64,000 bases of DNA from Tolypeutes matacus. Taxonomy: Eukaryota; Chordata; Mammalia; Cingulata; Chlamyphoridae. The notes under the pieces were generated by a model. It searched no databases and had not been told where the DNA came from. It saw nothing but the letters and a program-made list of their open reading frames with translations. The DNA lies in assembly GCA_026826555.1 (NCBI GenBank), contig JAKSZT010053881.1:6319759-6383758 (forward strand), read 5' to 3'. This document shows positions 1 to 11,479 of the stretch, piece by piece. Every line of letters starts with the position of its first letter. The stretch's first letter is position 1. The position numbers were made by a program, and so were the translations under genes.

Positions 1-95
1 TGGTCTAAATTTTGCCTTCTAAAATCACCATAATAGAGAGTATACAGTGGGGGTGAACAGAGGGGACTCATCTGAGCTCTGCTGGTGCTACCTAC

Positions 96-304
96 CCTTT
101 TTCTTCCTGGCCAGCTTGTTCATCAGGTAGGATTTGCCTGTGCGGTACAGGCCCACAATAGCCACCACGACAACAGGCTGTTGATTGGCAGACAGGATCT
201 TCAAAGCCTCCTGGTTAACCTTCAGTTGCCCTGTAATGTTCTCGATGAGGCACAGGGGGCCTGGCATGTGGCTCTCTGAGGCCATGTCCAGGGCGTCACC
301 TTCT
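96..304 (-). CDS. GBP1/2/3/5-type guanylate-binding protein, first coding exon (partial gene)
   Basis: This is the first coding exon of an interferon-inducible large GTPase, which hydrolyses GTP and assembles on pathogen membranes in the cytosol. The ATG is at 285-283 and the exon encodes 63 full codons plus one base. It contains the P-loop GLYRTGKS at about residues 45-52, followed by YLMNKLA, a signature of the family. The 3' boundary is a donor reading G|GTAGGT (GT at 95-94). The 5' boundary is an acceptor TTGCAG (AG at 306-305), leaving 19 bases of 5' UTR before the ATG. Human GBP1, 2, 3 and 5 have the same exon shape, and residues QLKVNQEAL recall GBP5, but 64 residues do not fix the paralogue. 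An Arg follows LA where relatives usually have Gly. The later exons lie left of the window. Confidence 0.93.
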
Positions 305-1419
305 CTGCAAGGGAAGAGATGGGATGGACTGGAATTTCAAGTCTTTAAGCAGAGCAAGCCATTTTGCTTCCTGAAATTGGGGTTATACTATTCCCAACAT
401 GGCCTAAATTTTTGAAGAAAATTTTTAAGTGAAAGCAAAGAAGGTCACAGTAAAATAAGTCCCAAGGCCTTTTAGAGGACTCCCGTAGGTTACCCCTACT
501 ACTTCTTAAATATTTGGTGCACACAAGGAAACCATGTTTTTGGGTCTAACCTAGTGCTGCTAGTTTGACTCTGACTTACTTCGTTTGTTTTTGGCTTACT
601 TATGTTTCTTATTTTTACCTCCCTGAATCACCAGATCGATTCTTCATGACTATTATTTCTTTATTTCTTATATCACACATCTTCTTTTACCCCTTATAAA
701 CTTGCTTTTCTCTTATTCAAGAATATGTCCAATCAGACTGTATTATATTAAATCCTTCCATGTCATTGTATAGTATTATATAACAAATCATGGTTATTTT
801 TTTCTTAGAGTAGTGCTTTTTAAAGAACTTTTATATATAGTTTTGATGTGACTTCTTTAACCAAAATTCTTTAACCAAAATTTCATGATAAGTTCATGGT
901 TAAGGAAGTGAGTGAAAATACTTCCTTTAATAATGCTTAACCGATCACTTACTTTCTAACTTCTAGGCATTGAATCCTATAACCTAAGGAGTCCCTGATA
1001 AAATGTTTTCAAGTTACATGAGATAAAAGCAAATGCACGCTTTTCTGCCCTGCCTTATCATAAAGAATACTTTTCTTTCATTTTAAAAGTTATTACTACA
1101 GAAGCTAAAAATCCACCATTGGTCTAACTTTTCCTTTTGTTGAAATCTTACAACTGAAAGATCTGTATTCCCCACCTCTTTACTAGAAAATTGCAAAAAT
1201 GGTTTTGATTTTTTTTAAAATAAAAAATATAGGCCCATTCTCCCCTGCACCCTTAATCATAGCTAAGGCCCAGAGATGTTCTGGGTGACAGATAAATTTA
1301 AACAGAAACTGCTTGGAAATGGATCATAAGAGATCGATTGCACATGGCATACCACTAGGGCAGGGGAGTCAAGAAATGTCCAGTTCATGTCTGACCCAGA
1401 AGAAGGGATTCCACAGTGA

Positions 1420-1550
1420 TTTTTTTTTTTTTTTTGATAAAGAAATAATTCTTCGTTTTTAAAGAAGCTTTAGATTACATAAATGTTACATCGAAAATAT
1501 ATGGGATTCCCATATGCCCCACCCCTTTCCCCTCTCACTCTTTCCCCCAT
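1420..1550 (-). repeat. 3'-tail fragment of the 2.1-kb repeat family
   Basis: A T-run at 1420-1435 is followed by the reverse complement of the family tail (GGGCATATGGGAATCCCATA, then ATGTAACATTTATGTAATCT). The same tail is seen at 25338 on the minus strand and at 30490, 47890 and 53560 on the plus strand. It is a short 5'-truncated retroposed copy in the GBP intron. Confidence 0.7.
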
Positions 1551-1689
1551 TATGACTTCTTTAACCAAAATTAGAAACTCAAATGCCAAGTTTTTTCCAT
1601 TCTAATCTGCTACCAATGCCATACTGATGCCTTATATCTGTAGAGTTCTGGTTGCCTGGCATGTATACAGCAGAAGTCATAACAGTTTT

Positions 1690-2032
1690 TTTGTTGAGAA
1701 AGATGTGCGGACCTGGCATGGACATTCTACAACAATTATCTAGAAAAAAGTTAATAATTGGGTGAGTTGGGGGAAAAATACACCAAATGTAAGATACAGG
1801 CTGTAGTTAGTAGTAATATACTACTATACATTTTGACGATGCTCTTTCATAGTTTGTAACAAATGTTTCACAACAATGCAAGGTGTTGGTGGTGGAAAGA
1901 TGTATAGGATTCTTGTATGATGATATGCATGTTTGTTTTGTAAATAAATTTTACTATACATTTATTATTTATGTATGTTAATCTATGAATAATATACTTC
2001 AATAAAATTTTATTTTTAAAAAAAGGAATACA
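1690..2032 (+). repeat. Old L1-like 3' UTR fragment
   Basis: The segment has the layout of L1 3' UTRs seen elsewhere here (compare 62540-62720): AAGGTGTTGGTGGTGG, then GGATTCTTGTATGATG, then TTTGTTTTGTAAAT, ending in an A-rich tail near 2020-2030. It is diverged and carries no coding sequence. Confidence 0.5.
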
Positions 2033-3584
2033 AGCCAAATCTATATGCAGATATTGGGAGCATCCAATGTTTTGTGATTTGGGATGATGTCACTAATGGA
2101 GAAGGAAACTAATCTGAGTTTTCAGACCACCTTATGAATAACATTAGCACTATGTATTTATATTAATAATATTATTTTACACATTATCTCCACATGTTAT
2201 CTGAGTAATATCTTTATTTCTCTCTAGGAGAGCATAATCTCCGAACATTTTTGCAGGTTTACCATGATTCAAGCCCCATCCCTAATACTGGCTCTTCCCT
2301 TCACAACTGAGCCCATGACGTGTGCTCTGGGATGCATTCTCCCTTACTTTGTCAGAGTCCCACAATCTTATGAAAATGAAAACAGTGTGAAAACTGATTG
2401 AGACACAAAACAAGGAATACATGTTTTGGCTTTGAAGTAAGGTAGGCCTGATTTCCAATCCCAGCCTTGCAACTGCCTAGCAGTATGACATTTGACATTT
2501 CACTTAGCAATCTAAACCAGTTTTCTAAAAATTGGGAAATAGTAAATACATAGTTAGAGCTCAAGCTGGACAGTGCACATCATTACAGCTGCTACCTTCA
2601 AAAGGAGAGAGCTGTTAGAGAAAAAAGTGCAAAGCAAGAAAATACCAAGAAATATAAGTGAAAATGCTCAGGAGTGCTAAAGATGACGTTTCTAAAGGAA
2701 ACATCTCTATTAGGTCATACAATTTTAGTTTTTGTTTTGTGTTGTTGTTGTTGTTTGCTTTTGCCTTGTGTTGTGTTGTATTTGGTTTGAGTTTGAAAGA
2801 AGGGGAAAAGACTCTTATAAAGTTAACCAGTGAAAAATCTAACAAGTGGGAGATACATGAAGTGTGTGCCATAATAAGATAGTCAATGAATGAGAGAGTT
2901 CCAAGGAGCAAACCGAATTAAGAGACAGTATTGAGTCAAGTTGGGCAACTGTTGAATTAAGGGTTTTATAATGGTAGAGACAGAATTCAACACAAAAGGG
3001 CTGAGGACTGAATGGATGCTGAGGAAATGAAACTGGTAAATCAGAACTATTTCTAAAAGAAATCAAAATCCACCTTCAAATAAATTAAATGCCTATGACT
3101 AAACCTATATAGCTGTTTTCATGAAACCTTTTCATTCTACACCCTGGCTTTCAACATTTGCATGTGTGTGTGTGTGTCTTTAATAATCTTAGCCAGCTAT
3201 TTGCATCGCATCTTGTTCATTACTCTTTCTCATAAAAATTATAATTGTAGAACTTGGAACTTTGAGGCTACAGTTTGAATCAGCTTAATCAATTTCTCTC
3301 AAAGTCAAAGAAAGGCAACTTAGGTGCCATTTATGCTCCCTGATAGGTCACAAGGTGGTAAAGGAAGAAAAATAGTTTCAAGACATTCACACACTCCATT
3401 AGTCCTTACACTTACTTGTGCTTAATTCAACATTAAGCAAATAGAGCCAATGCTTACTGAATTCTGTTTTCCGATAGTACCATAATTCAATCTTTACCAA
3501 GGTCTGGTCAAGCTCAGCTACATCCTATCCTGGATAGAATGTTTTTAAAATGCAAATCTCCTCCCATCCTTGCCCCAGCCTTAC

Positions 3585-3665
3585 CTTAACTAAAAAGCTG
3601 GAAACAGAGCTCCTTCAAGCTCCTAAGAAAGCAGCTGCGGTGAAAACGTCTGAAGAGTTTAACTT
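3585..3665 (-). other. Probable non-coding exon 1 (5' UTR) of the left GBP gene
   Basis: On the minus strand the sequence TTAAG|GTAAGG gives a strong donor with GT at 3584-3583, so exon 1 would end at 3585. A 3.3-kb intron would link it to the acceptor at 306-305. GBP genes typically have a short untranslated first exon next to an interferon-responsive promoter, which fits this spacing. The 5' end (about 3665) is a guess, set about 25-30 bases downstream of the TATA-like AATAAAA at 3696-3690. No transcript evidence is available. Confidence 0.6.
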
Positions 3666-3689
3666 TGTACCCTTGGCTTAGCTCTGTAG

Positions 3690-3696
3690 TTTTATT
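3690..3696 (-). promoter_or_regulatory. TATA-like element of the left GBP promoter
   Basis: The minus strand reads AATAAAA here, between the ISRE upstream and the exon 1 donor downstream. It is the only TATA-like run seen in the ~110 bases between them. Position supports a role, but the match to the TATA consensus is weak. Confidence 0.4.
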
Positions 3697-3805
3697 CTTC
3701 CTTACACAAGCCCTGCAGATTTTCTTTCTCTTTTTTTTTTCTCTTACAGCCAGAAGATTAGAATATGAAACCAAAGGGAGGTGGGCTTTTGAAATCTCCT
3801 TATAG

Positions 3806-3817
3806 GAAACTGAAACT
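3806..3817 (-). promoter_or_regulatory. Interferon-stimulated response element (ISRE) of the left GBP gene
   Basis: The plus strand reads GAAACTGAAACT, which is AGTTTCAGTTTC on the minus strand. This matches the ISRE core AGTTTCNNTTTC bound by ISGF3 and IRF1. It lies about 140 bases upstream of the inferred start site, similar in layout to the known human GBP1 promoter. A nearby minus-strand TTTCATATTCTAA (about 3758-3772) resembles the GAS-containing half of that promoter. It implies induction by type I and II interferon. Confidence 0.78.
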
Positions 3818-4336
3818 AAAGAGCATTTATCAACTAGAAAAACAAAAAAGGGAATTTCCTAAGTGTATGCTAGTGGATGGACTGAGTGTATCTGTCCTAA
3901 TTTCTCAGAAATTGCTTACTATTACTGGAAGAGTTCTGTGATATCATTTCCAAATTTTGACTTGTAGTTTGGAATGTAATGGTTATCTCTAGTTCAGAGG
4001 CAGGGAAAGGGGAAGACATATTCTTTTAAGCTCTAGTTTCCTGAATATTAAATGCACTTACACCAAGTTTTGGAGCCTCACATAGGACCAAGTGTTGTTT
4101 TTACAATAGGTACAGTAACTGAAGATTTATACTAACCCACAATAAGGGATAAATTATTTGGCATTTATTACATAATAAATGATAAAGAGAATATTATTTA
4201 TTGAGTATTTGTTATATTTTATATGGATTACCCCATGTTAATTCTCACAACAAATATTTTCTTTGAATTCTACAAACACTGGGTACAGAGCAGTTTAGTA
4301 ACTTGCCCCAAATCCCAGAGCTACTAATAAATGCAT

Positions 4337-4651
4337 CTTTTTTTTTTTTAGTTAGAGATTCTGAGAGTTTACAGAAAAATCATATATACAGTGTTCCCAT
4401 ATATCACCCTATTTTATAAAATCTTTTAAAGGATTTTAATACATACTAAAAACAAACAATTTAATACTACAACATTATATAACACATATACTGTAGCTAT
4501 GTGGACATTTATATTTTTCTCTTCAGTAAAATATTTTCATACGTAAACTTAAAAACAGACAATTTAGTATTACATCATTATATAACACATTGATACTCTA
4601 GATATGTGGACATTTATATTTTCCTTTTCTGTAAAATGTTTTCATGCTTAT
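4337..4651 (-). repeat. Retroelement 3' fragment with a 103-bp direct tandem duplication
   Basis: A T-run at 4338-4349 leads into sequence resembling mammalian L1 3' ends read in reverse (GTTTACAGAAAAATCAT, GTTCCCATATATCA). From 4446 a unit of about 103 bases is repeated from 4549. Both copies carry ACAATTTA, CATTATATAACACAT and ATGTGGACATTTATATTTT, with moderate divergence. Confidence 0.5.
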
Positions 4652-6020
4652 AAAAGTCACCCTAAATCAACATGGGACAAGAGAACAACATACAGTAGAA
4701 ATAAACCAAGTGGTAAATCAGATATCGGTAAGGAAAAAAATATTATAAAGCAGTTACATTGTTGACACAACAGAAAAAAACACACTTTTCTATTATTTGA
4801 AGGTAATTCACAATTATTTCCAGGAATTCTGTGAGAATTTAAGGTCATTTGTTCTAAAGAAATGCTTTAATTTAGACACAACTTCACAAAACTGTAATTC
4901 TTGTAAAACCTTTACATGCAAACACTCTGTATAATTGATTGTGGACAGGCATATCAGTACCGAGGAGTCAGGTATTTCACAAATGTGTTGTGCACTAAGT
5001 CACATGGTTGTGTATATTTAACTTGCAATCTCATAAGAGACTTCTAGCCTGTCACCCTGTGCTGCAATGTGGAAAGGTGATAAAGATAAATCCAAAACAA
5101 AGGAGCCAGTATCCCTTTGAATTAAAATCTCTAGCCAAGATATAATGGATTAAAAGTTTAAACCATCTGTTACATGGTTCATAGTTAAATATTCTTCATT
5201 TTAAACTTTCTAAAATACATTATAATGTAAAGATGCTACTTTTTACCCAGAGTGTATTCAGTGCATTTACAGTTCACAATGTTAGACTTTTTGGTATTTC
5301 TACTTAGCATTATAAAATATAAACTTACTGCAGTCTAAATTTAGAACCCAACTCCATGAAAAATGCAAGTTCTTACAGGATTCCCTTTGCTAAATTTAAG
5401 TTCCCAGACTTGGCAAAAAGTACAAAGAAACTGGTTACTAAGCAGATGTGGCTTCATAAGACAATTCAGTTACTGAGAAATTGAAAGTCTCTTTCTTTTT
5501 CTTATTTGCAATTTTATTTGTCCAAACAGTCATTCAAAGAGATATTGCTCCTGTAACTATAGCTATTGCAATTCAGAAGACAAATGATTCATTATTCAAA
5601 ATGCTTAATCTTAAGAACAGTTATGAAAGTACTGAAATTTAAAAAATAGTAACATGTAAACTTTGATACGGAGAGACTACTTTACTATACACACAGCAGT
5701 CGAGGACAATATTTGAATTAAAAATATAGTTTGTATTTTTTCCGAACAACACATTGGAAATTAGCCTTTTCTGTCAAAAAGAAATTAAAGATTCAAAGAA
5801 GACATATATATTTGTTTCAAGCATTTAAACTGTTTTTTGTTGTTGCTCATGCAACAACCATATTTACAGTTTTGATTTATGAAGAGAATTAATTTTGGAT
5901 CCAAGAAAGTACATTAATTAGTACTACTGAAACCAAACTGAGAAAAGCATCTCATTTCCTGTTCATTACAGAGCACCAGGCATGAAAGACTGACTCAGCA
6001 GTTCCAACTGTTGTGTAGTT
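4652..6020 (-). other. Gene-free stretch, probably 3' UTR of the CPNE8 retrocopy
   Basis: This AT-rich sequence lies directly downstream, on the minus strand, of the decayed copine stop codon. It has no recognisable exon, SINE or LTR. Its position suggests that at least part is the retrocopied CPNE8 3' UTR; this was not checked against the parent transcript. Confidence 0.35.
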
Positions 6021-6024
6021 AATG

Positions 6025-7318
<1,294 letters not shown>

Positions 7319-7439
7319 CTCTGGATTCTTAGAAATCTCTGTGAGATAATATACTTTCAAGCTCATTCGGGTTGTTGGCAGCATTCTTTTTTTTTTTTTT
7401 TTTCCATGATTTCCATGTTGTCCCCAACATTTTCAAGCT

Positions 7440-7605
7440 AGCAATACCAGGTCAAATCCTTCTCATTTCAAATCTCTCTGATTTCCTCTTCTGCTTTTCT
7501 CTGTTTCAGGGGTTCAAGTAATTATATAGAGTCTACAGGAATAATCCATGATAATCTCCTTATTTTAAGGTCAGCTGATTAGTAACACTCTTCATCCTAT
7601 TACTA
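7440..7605 (-). repeat. MaLR (MLT1-like) LTR fragment
   Basis: The run ATAATCTCCTTATTTTAAGG followed by TCAGCTGATTAGTAAC is typical of an old mammalian MaLR LTR in reverse orientation. Only the end is preserved. The T-run at 7389-7402 just to the left may be the tail of a neighbouring retroposed sequence. Confidence 0.5.
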
Positions 7606-7609
7606 ATAC

Positions 7610-8640
7610 CTTGTAATGCTTTGTTACAACTGATGAAAGCACATTTTTACACTTGTACTATCTATAGTCCATGGTTTACCTTGGGTTCACTGTTTGTGTT
7701 AGACAGTCCCATGGATTATTTTTTAAAAATATATTCTAGTAACATACATACAAACTAAAATTTCATCTTTCAACCATATTCAAATATATCACTCAGTGCT
7801 GATAGTTACATTCACAATGTTTGCTACCATCACCACCATCCATTACTAAAATTCTTCTATCCTCACAAGTAGAAACTCTGTACAAGTTAAGCTTTAACTC
7901 CCATTTCCTATCCTAATCCCATCTCTTGGTAAACTATACTCTAGACTCTGACTCTATGAATTTCCTTATTCTAAGTACTCCATATCAGCGAGGTCATACA
8001 ATGTTTGTCCTTTGGTGTCTGGCTTATTTCAATCAATATAATGCCTCCAGAGTTCATCCATGTTGACACATGTATCAGAACATTCCTTTTTACAGCAGAA
8101 ATATTCCATTCTGCATATAGTCCACATTGTTTAGCCTATCATCAATTGATGGACACTTGGGTTGCTTCCATTTCTTGGAAATTGTGAATAATGGTACTAT
8201 GAACATCAGTGTGCAAATATCTGCTTTCATATGCCTAGAAGTGGGGTTTCTGGGTGAAATAGTAATGCAATACTTAGCTTTCTGAGGAACTGCCAAACTG
8301 TCTTCCACAGTGTTTGGACCATTTTATATTCCCACTAAAAATAAATGAGTATTCCTATTTCTCCACATCCTCTCCAACACTTGTAATTTTCCTTTTTTTT
8401 TTTTTTTTTTTTAAATAATAGTCATTCTAGTGCTTGGGAAATTGTGGTTTTGGTTTGCATGTCTATAAACTGTAATGAAATTGATTATCTTTTTATGTGC
8501 TTTTTGGCCATTTGTATATCTTCTTTAGAGAAATGTCTATTCAAATCATTTGATCTCTTTTTAAATTGGGTTGACTTTTTGTTGTTGAGTTGTAGGATTT
8601 TTTGATATATTTTGGATATTAAAACCTTATCAGAGAGAAG
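7610..8640 (-). mobile_element. L1 3' end fragment
   Basis: Reverse-oriented L1 3' sequence: CATCACCACCATCCATTACT near 7830, TTCATCCATGTTGACACATG near 8055, ATCAATTGATGGACACTTGG near 8143 and CTCCACATCCTCTCCAACAC near 8360. In sense orientation these encode the C-terminal end of ORF2 and the 3' UTR. A T-run at 8393-8412 and many changes mark it as old. It stops where the next L1 begins. Confidence 0.8.
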
Positions 8641-9884
8641 ATGGAGGATTAGAGACTTACAAGGCTCACTTCTTTCCCAGAAAAATAACTAGAAGACAGA
8701 CAGAAACTGTCCAGAACAACTGTTCTAGTGTTCAGGAGACCAGGGGAGGGCTGGACGCACCAAGAAGAGAGAAGGGCTAGTAAAGGAATCTCAGCAGGTG
8801 AGGACCTGAGAGTAACAGGGGCGGCTGCTGCTGCAGGCACCCAACCCCCATTTTTGGCACAGACAGCTTCAGCGCCTCTGGTCCCTAGCAGGTGACGATG
8901 GACCAGCCTGGCCGCGGGGATCCACTTCCCCAGGAAAGAGAAGAGGGAGAGACATAGCCCACTGCTGATGCAGCTCTTGGCTGGTGAATTTGGTCTGCTG
9001 GATCCCATGATTTCCACCTTTTCTGGCCAGGTGCATGCATACCATTGTCTTCACCCAGGAGATGGCAGAGAGCTAAGGATGCCTTCTCAAATACCCTCCT
9101 CACTAACCAAGAATTGCTGCTATCAACATAGAAGGGAGCAGAAATCTCTTTCCTGCCTGAGTGAGGGAGGGTGTTTGGAGGGAGGAGAGTAGCTTTGGAT
9201 CACTAAGTTTGACATGCCAGGCTTGGCTCCAAATAACCTGCAGAGAGGTGTATCTTTCTCGGACATTGCTTCAGTACCACACACCAAGTTGTGGTTCCAG
9301 GGAACACATTCACCCCTAGGGTTTGTGTGGAGAGGTTTGCCAAAGCACCGTCTCCTGGGAGGCCAGGAAACTGCACCTTAGGGAATAAAAATAAAAGAGG
9401 CTTTTTGGTGCCTTTACAATCCCTCACCCCAAGGCCCTTGGATATTAGTCTATATCCTATTAATGGGTCCCTGGCGCTGTTTTGATCAGTTAAAAAGAGA
9501 CAATATTAAAATCCTAGGATAAGTTGAACCAAGAATCAAAGAAGAGTCATAACACAAAACCACACAATAATAAAGCCTTAGGCAAGAGAGAGAAACTGAT
9601 CATCAGAGTAAACTCACTATCATAATCAGATGTGTAGACATCAGCAAAAATATGGCTAAAGAGATAAAGGACATTGAGAAAACACTGGATGACCACAAGA
9701 GAATTTGAAAGCTTGACCAGAAAAATAACAGAGTTTTTGGAAATGAATGACACAATGGATTAAATTGAAAACACACTATAGGCATACAATGATAGATTTG
9801 AAATGACAGAATAAAGACTCAGAGAATTAGATGACAGAGCAGCAGAAATTTTAAAAAAAAACAACATCAAAGAACTCCAGAACA

Positions 9885-9978
9885 GGTGTAGCTCAGTGGT
9901 TGAGCACCTGCTTTGCATGTATGAGGTCTGGGATTCAATCCCCAGTAGCTCCCGGAAAAAACAAACAAACAAAAACCC
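9885..9978 (+). mobile_element. tRNA-derived SINE (simple head plus A-rich tail)
   Basis: The sequence GGTGTAGCTCAGTGGTTGAG resembles the 5' arm and box A of a tRNA-Ala. It is followed by box B in GGATTCAATCC and a CAAA-rich tail. It interrupts ORF1 of the host L1. This is the short armadillo-type tRNA SINE and not a functional tRNA, because the acceptor stem is not closed. Confidence 0.85.
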
Positions 9979-10164
9979 ACAGAAGAACAGATATTGAAAA
10001 GAATTGAAAAAATTGAGCAGGAGCTAAGGGAATTGAATGATAGCATGAAGTGCACCAACATACATGCCATGGGAGTTCCAAAAGGAAATGAGCCAGAAAG
10101 AATAGTTGAGGAAATAATGGCTGAAAATTTCCCAACTCTTATGAAAGATATTAATATACATTTC

Positions 10165-10750
10165 TGTTTTAGTTTGTTAAAGGCTACCAATGCAAAATAC
10201 CAGAAATGGTTTGGTTTTTACAATAGGGATTTATTAGGGTAGAAGATTACAATTCCAAGGCTGTGAAAATGTCCAAATCAAGGCATCACCAAGAGATGCT
10301 GTCTCACCAAGTTGCATCTGTGGGTGATCAGGCACACGGTGGCGACATCTAAAGATGGTTTCTCTCAGAGCTCAACTGTGGGCAATTAAGCATCTGGCTT
10401 ATCTTGACCCTCTCCTCATTGCTTCAGCTTTTGGTTGCTCTGCTGATTCCAACCTCCAGCCTCTCTCACAGCCTCTCAGGGTTTCTCTGTCTTTCTGTGG
10501 CTGTAGAGATCTTGGAGTCCCCACTCAAATGGCAGCTCTCTTTCTCTATGTGTCTCTTAATGTTTCTTCCATTTATAAAAGACTCCAGCAAGAGGGCAGA
10601 GATCTACCCTGGGTCAGGCTTCACCGAAGAACCCCAATTAAAGGTCCCCAACTGAATTCAATCCAATCAAAAGGCCTCACACTCAAAGGAATGGGTTTGC
10701 TCCAAGAACATGATCCTTTCTGGGAGTCACAAAAGCTTCAAACTGTCACA
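10165..10750 (-). repeat. Solo MaLR-like LTR
   Basis: The plus strand begins TGTTTTAGTTTGTTAAAGGC and ends AAACTGTCACA, giving TG...CA ends. Read in reverse it matches the LTRs at 28245-31017 and 63395-63850 (shared CCTAATAAAT near the 3' end and AGCAACTAAAACA-like termini). L1 ORF1 continues on both sides. The flanking 5-mers ATTTC and ATGCC match at only 3 of 5 positions. Confidence 0.75.
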
Positions 10751-11120
10751 ATGCCCAAGAAGTTCAATGTACCCCAAACAGAATAAATCCAAATACAGCT
10801 ACCTCTAGACACATAATATGCAGAATGTCAACTGCCAAAGATAAAGAGAAAATTCTGAAAGCAGCAAGAGAAAAGCAATCAATCACATTCAAGGAATGTC
10901 CAGTAGACTTAGTGTGGATTTTGCATCAGAAACCATGGAGGTGAGAAGGCAGTAATAAGATATATTTAAGATAAAGAAAGAAAAAGAACTGCCTGCCAAG
11001 AATTCTTTATCTGGCAAAACTGTCTTTTAATAATGAGAGTGAATTTGACATATTCACAGGTAAACAGAAACTAAGAGAGTTCATAAACAAGAGTCTGGCT
11101 TTACAAGAAATACTAAAGGG

Positions 11121-11309
11121 GGGGAAGCGGCTGTGGCTCAATCAGTAGGGCTCCCGTTTACCATATGGGAGGCCCCGGGTTCGGTTCCTGGGGCCTCCTG
11201 GTGAAGGCAAGCCCGCCCGCACAGCGTGGTTAGCTGACCCAGCGAGCACAAGCAGCAAGGGGGGGATAAATGAATAAATAAATTAAAAATCTTAAAAAAA
11301 AAAAAAAAA
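11121..11309 (+). mobile_element. DAS-type tRNA SINE with target-site duplication
   Basis: The head GGGAAGCGGCTGTGGCTCAA and box B GGGTTCGGTTCC are tRNA-like. The body AGCTGACCCAGCGAGCAC and a long A-tail follow. It is flanked by the direct repeat AGAAATACTAAAGGG (11106-11120 and 11310-11324), which belongs to the L1 ORF1 end. Low divergence of head, tail and duplication suggests a fairly young insertion, diagnostic for an armadillo genome. Confidence 0.92.
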
Positions 11310-11479
11310 AGAAATACTAAAGGGAGTTCTGCAGCTTGAACGGAAAAGACAGGAGGGAGAGGCATGGAGGAGAGTGTGGAAATAAAGAGTATCAGGAAGG
11401 GTAACCAAATGGATAAAAAGACAAACAAAAATAAGATATGATATATGAAAGCCAAAGGATAAAATAGTAGATGTAAGTA

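Larger units (their letters stand above)
305..3584 (-). other. Intron 1 of the left GBP gene
   Basis: This stretch lies between the inferred exon 1 donor and the exon 2 acceptor. It holds two repeat fragments (1420-1550 and about 1690-2030) and otherwise AT-rich sequence without any recognisable exon. A short (TG)n run lies near 3163-3177. The small open frames at 2352-3066 have no coding character that I can recognise. Confidence 0.55.
9600..11120 (+). pseudogene. L1 ORF1 remnant, interrupted by SINE and LTR
   Basis: ORF1p is the RNA-binding chaperone of the L1 particle. Coiled-coil sequence lies before and after the SINE, and the segment 9994-10160 reads MKCTNIHAMGVP then PERIVEEIMAENFPTL, the start of the RRM/C-terminal region. 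The LTR at 10165 breaks the frame. The C-terminal part resumes at 10751 and ends near 11115. Stops and shifts make it non-functional. Confidence 0.8.

Noticed and set aside
8649..9103. Overlapping minus-strand frames of 61-122 residues
   Set aside because: They lie antisense to the GC-richer L1 5' UTR and overlap in different frames.
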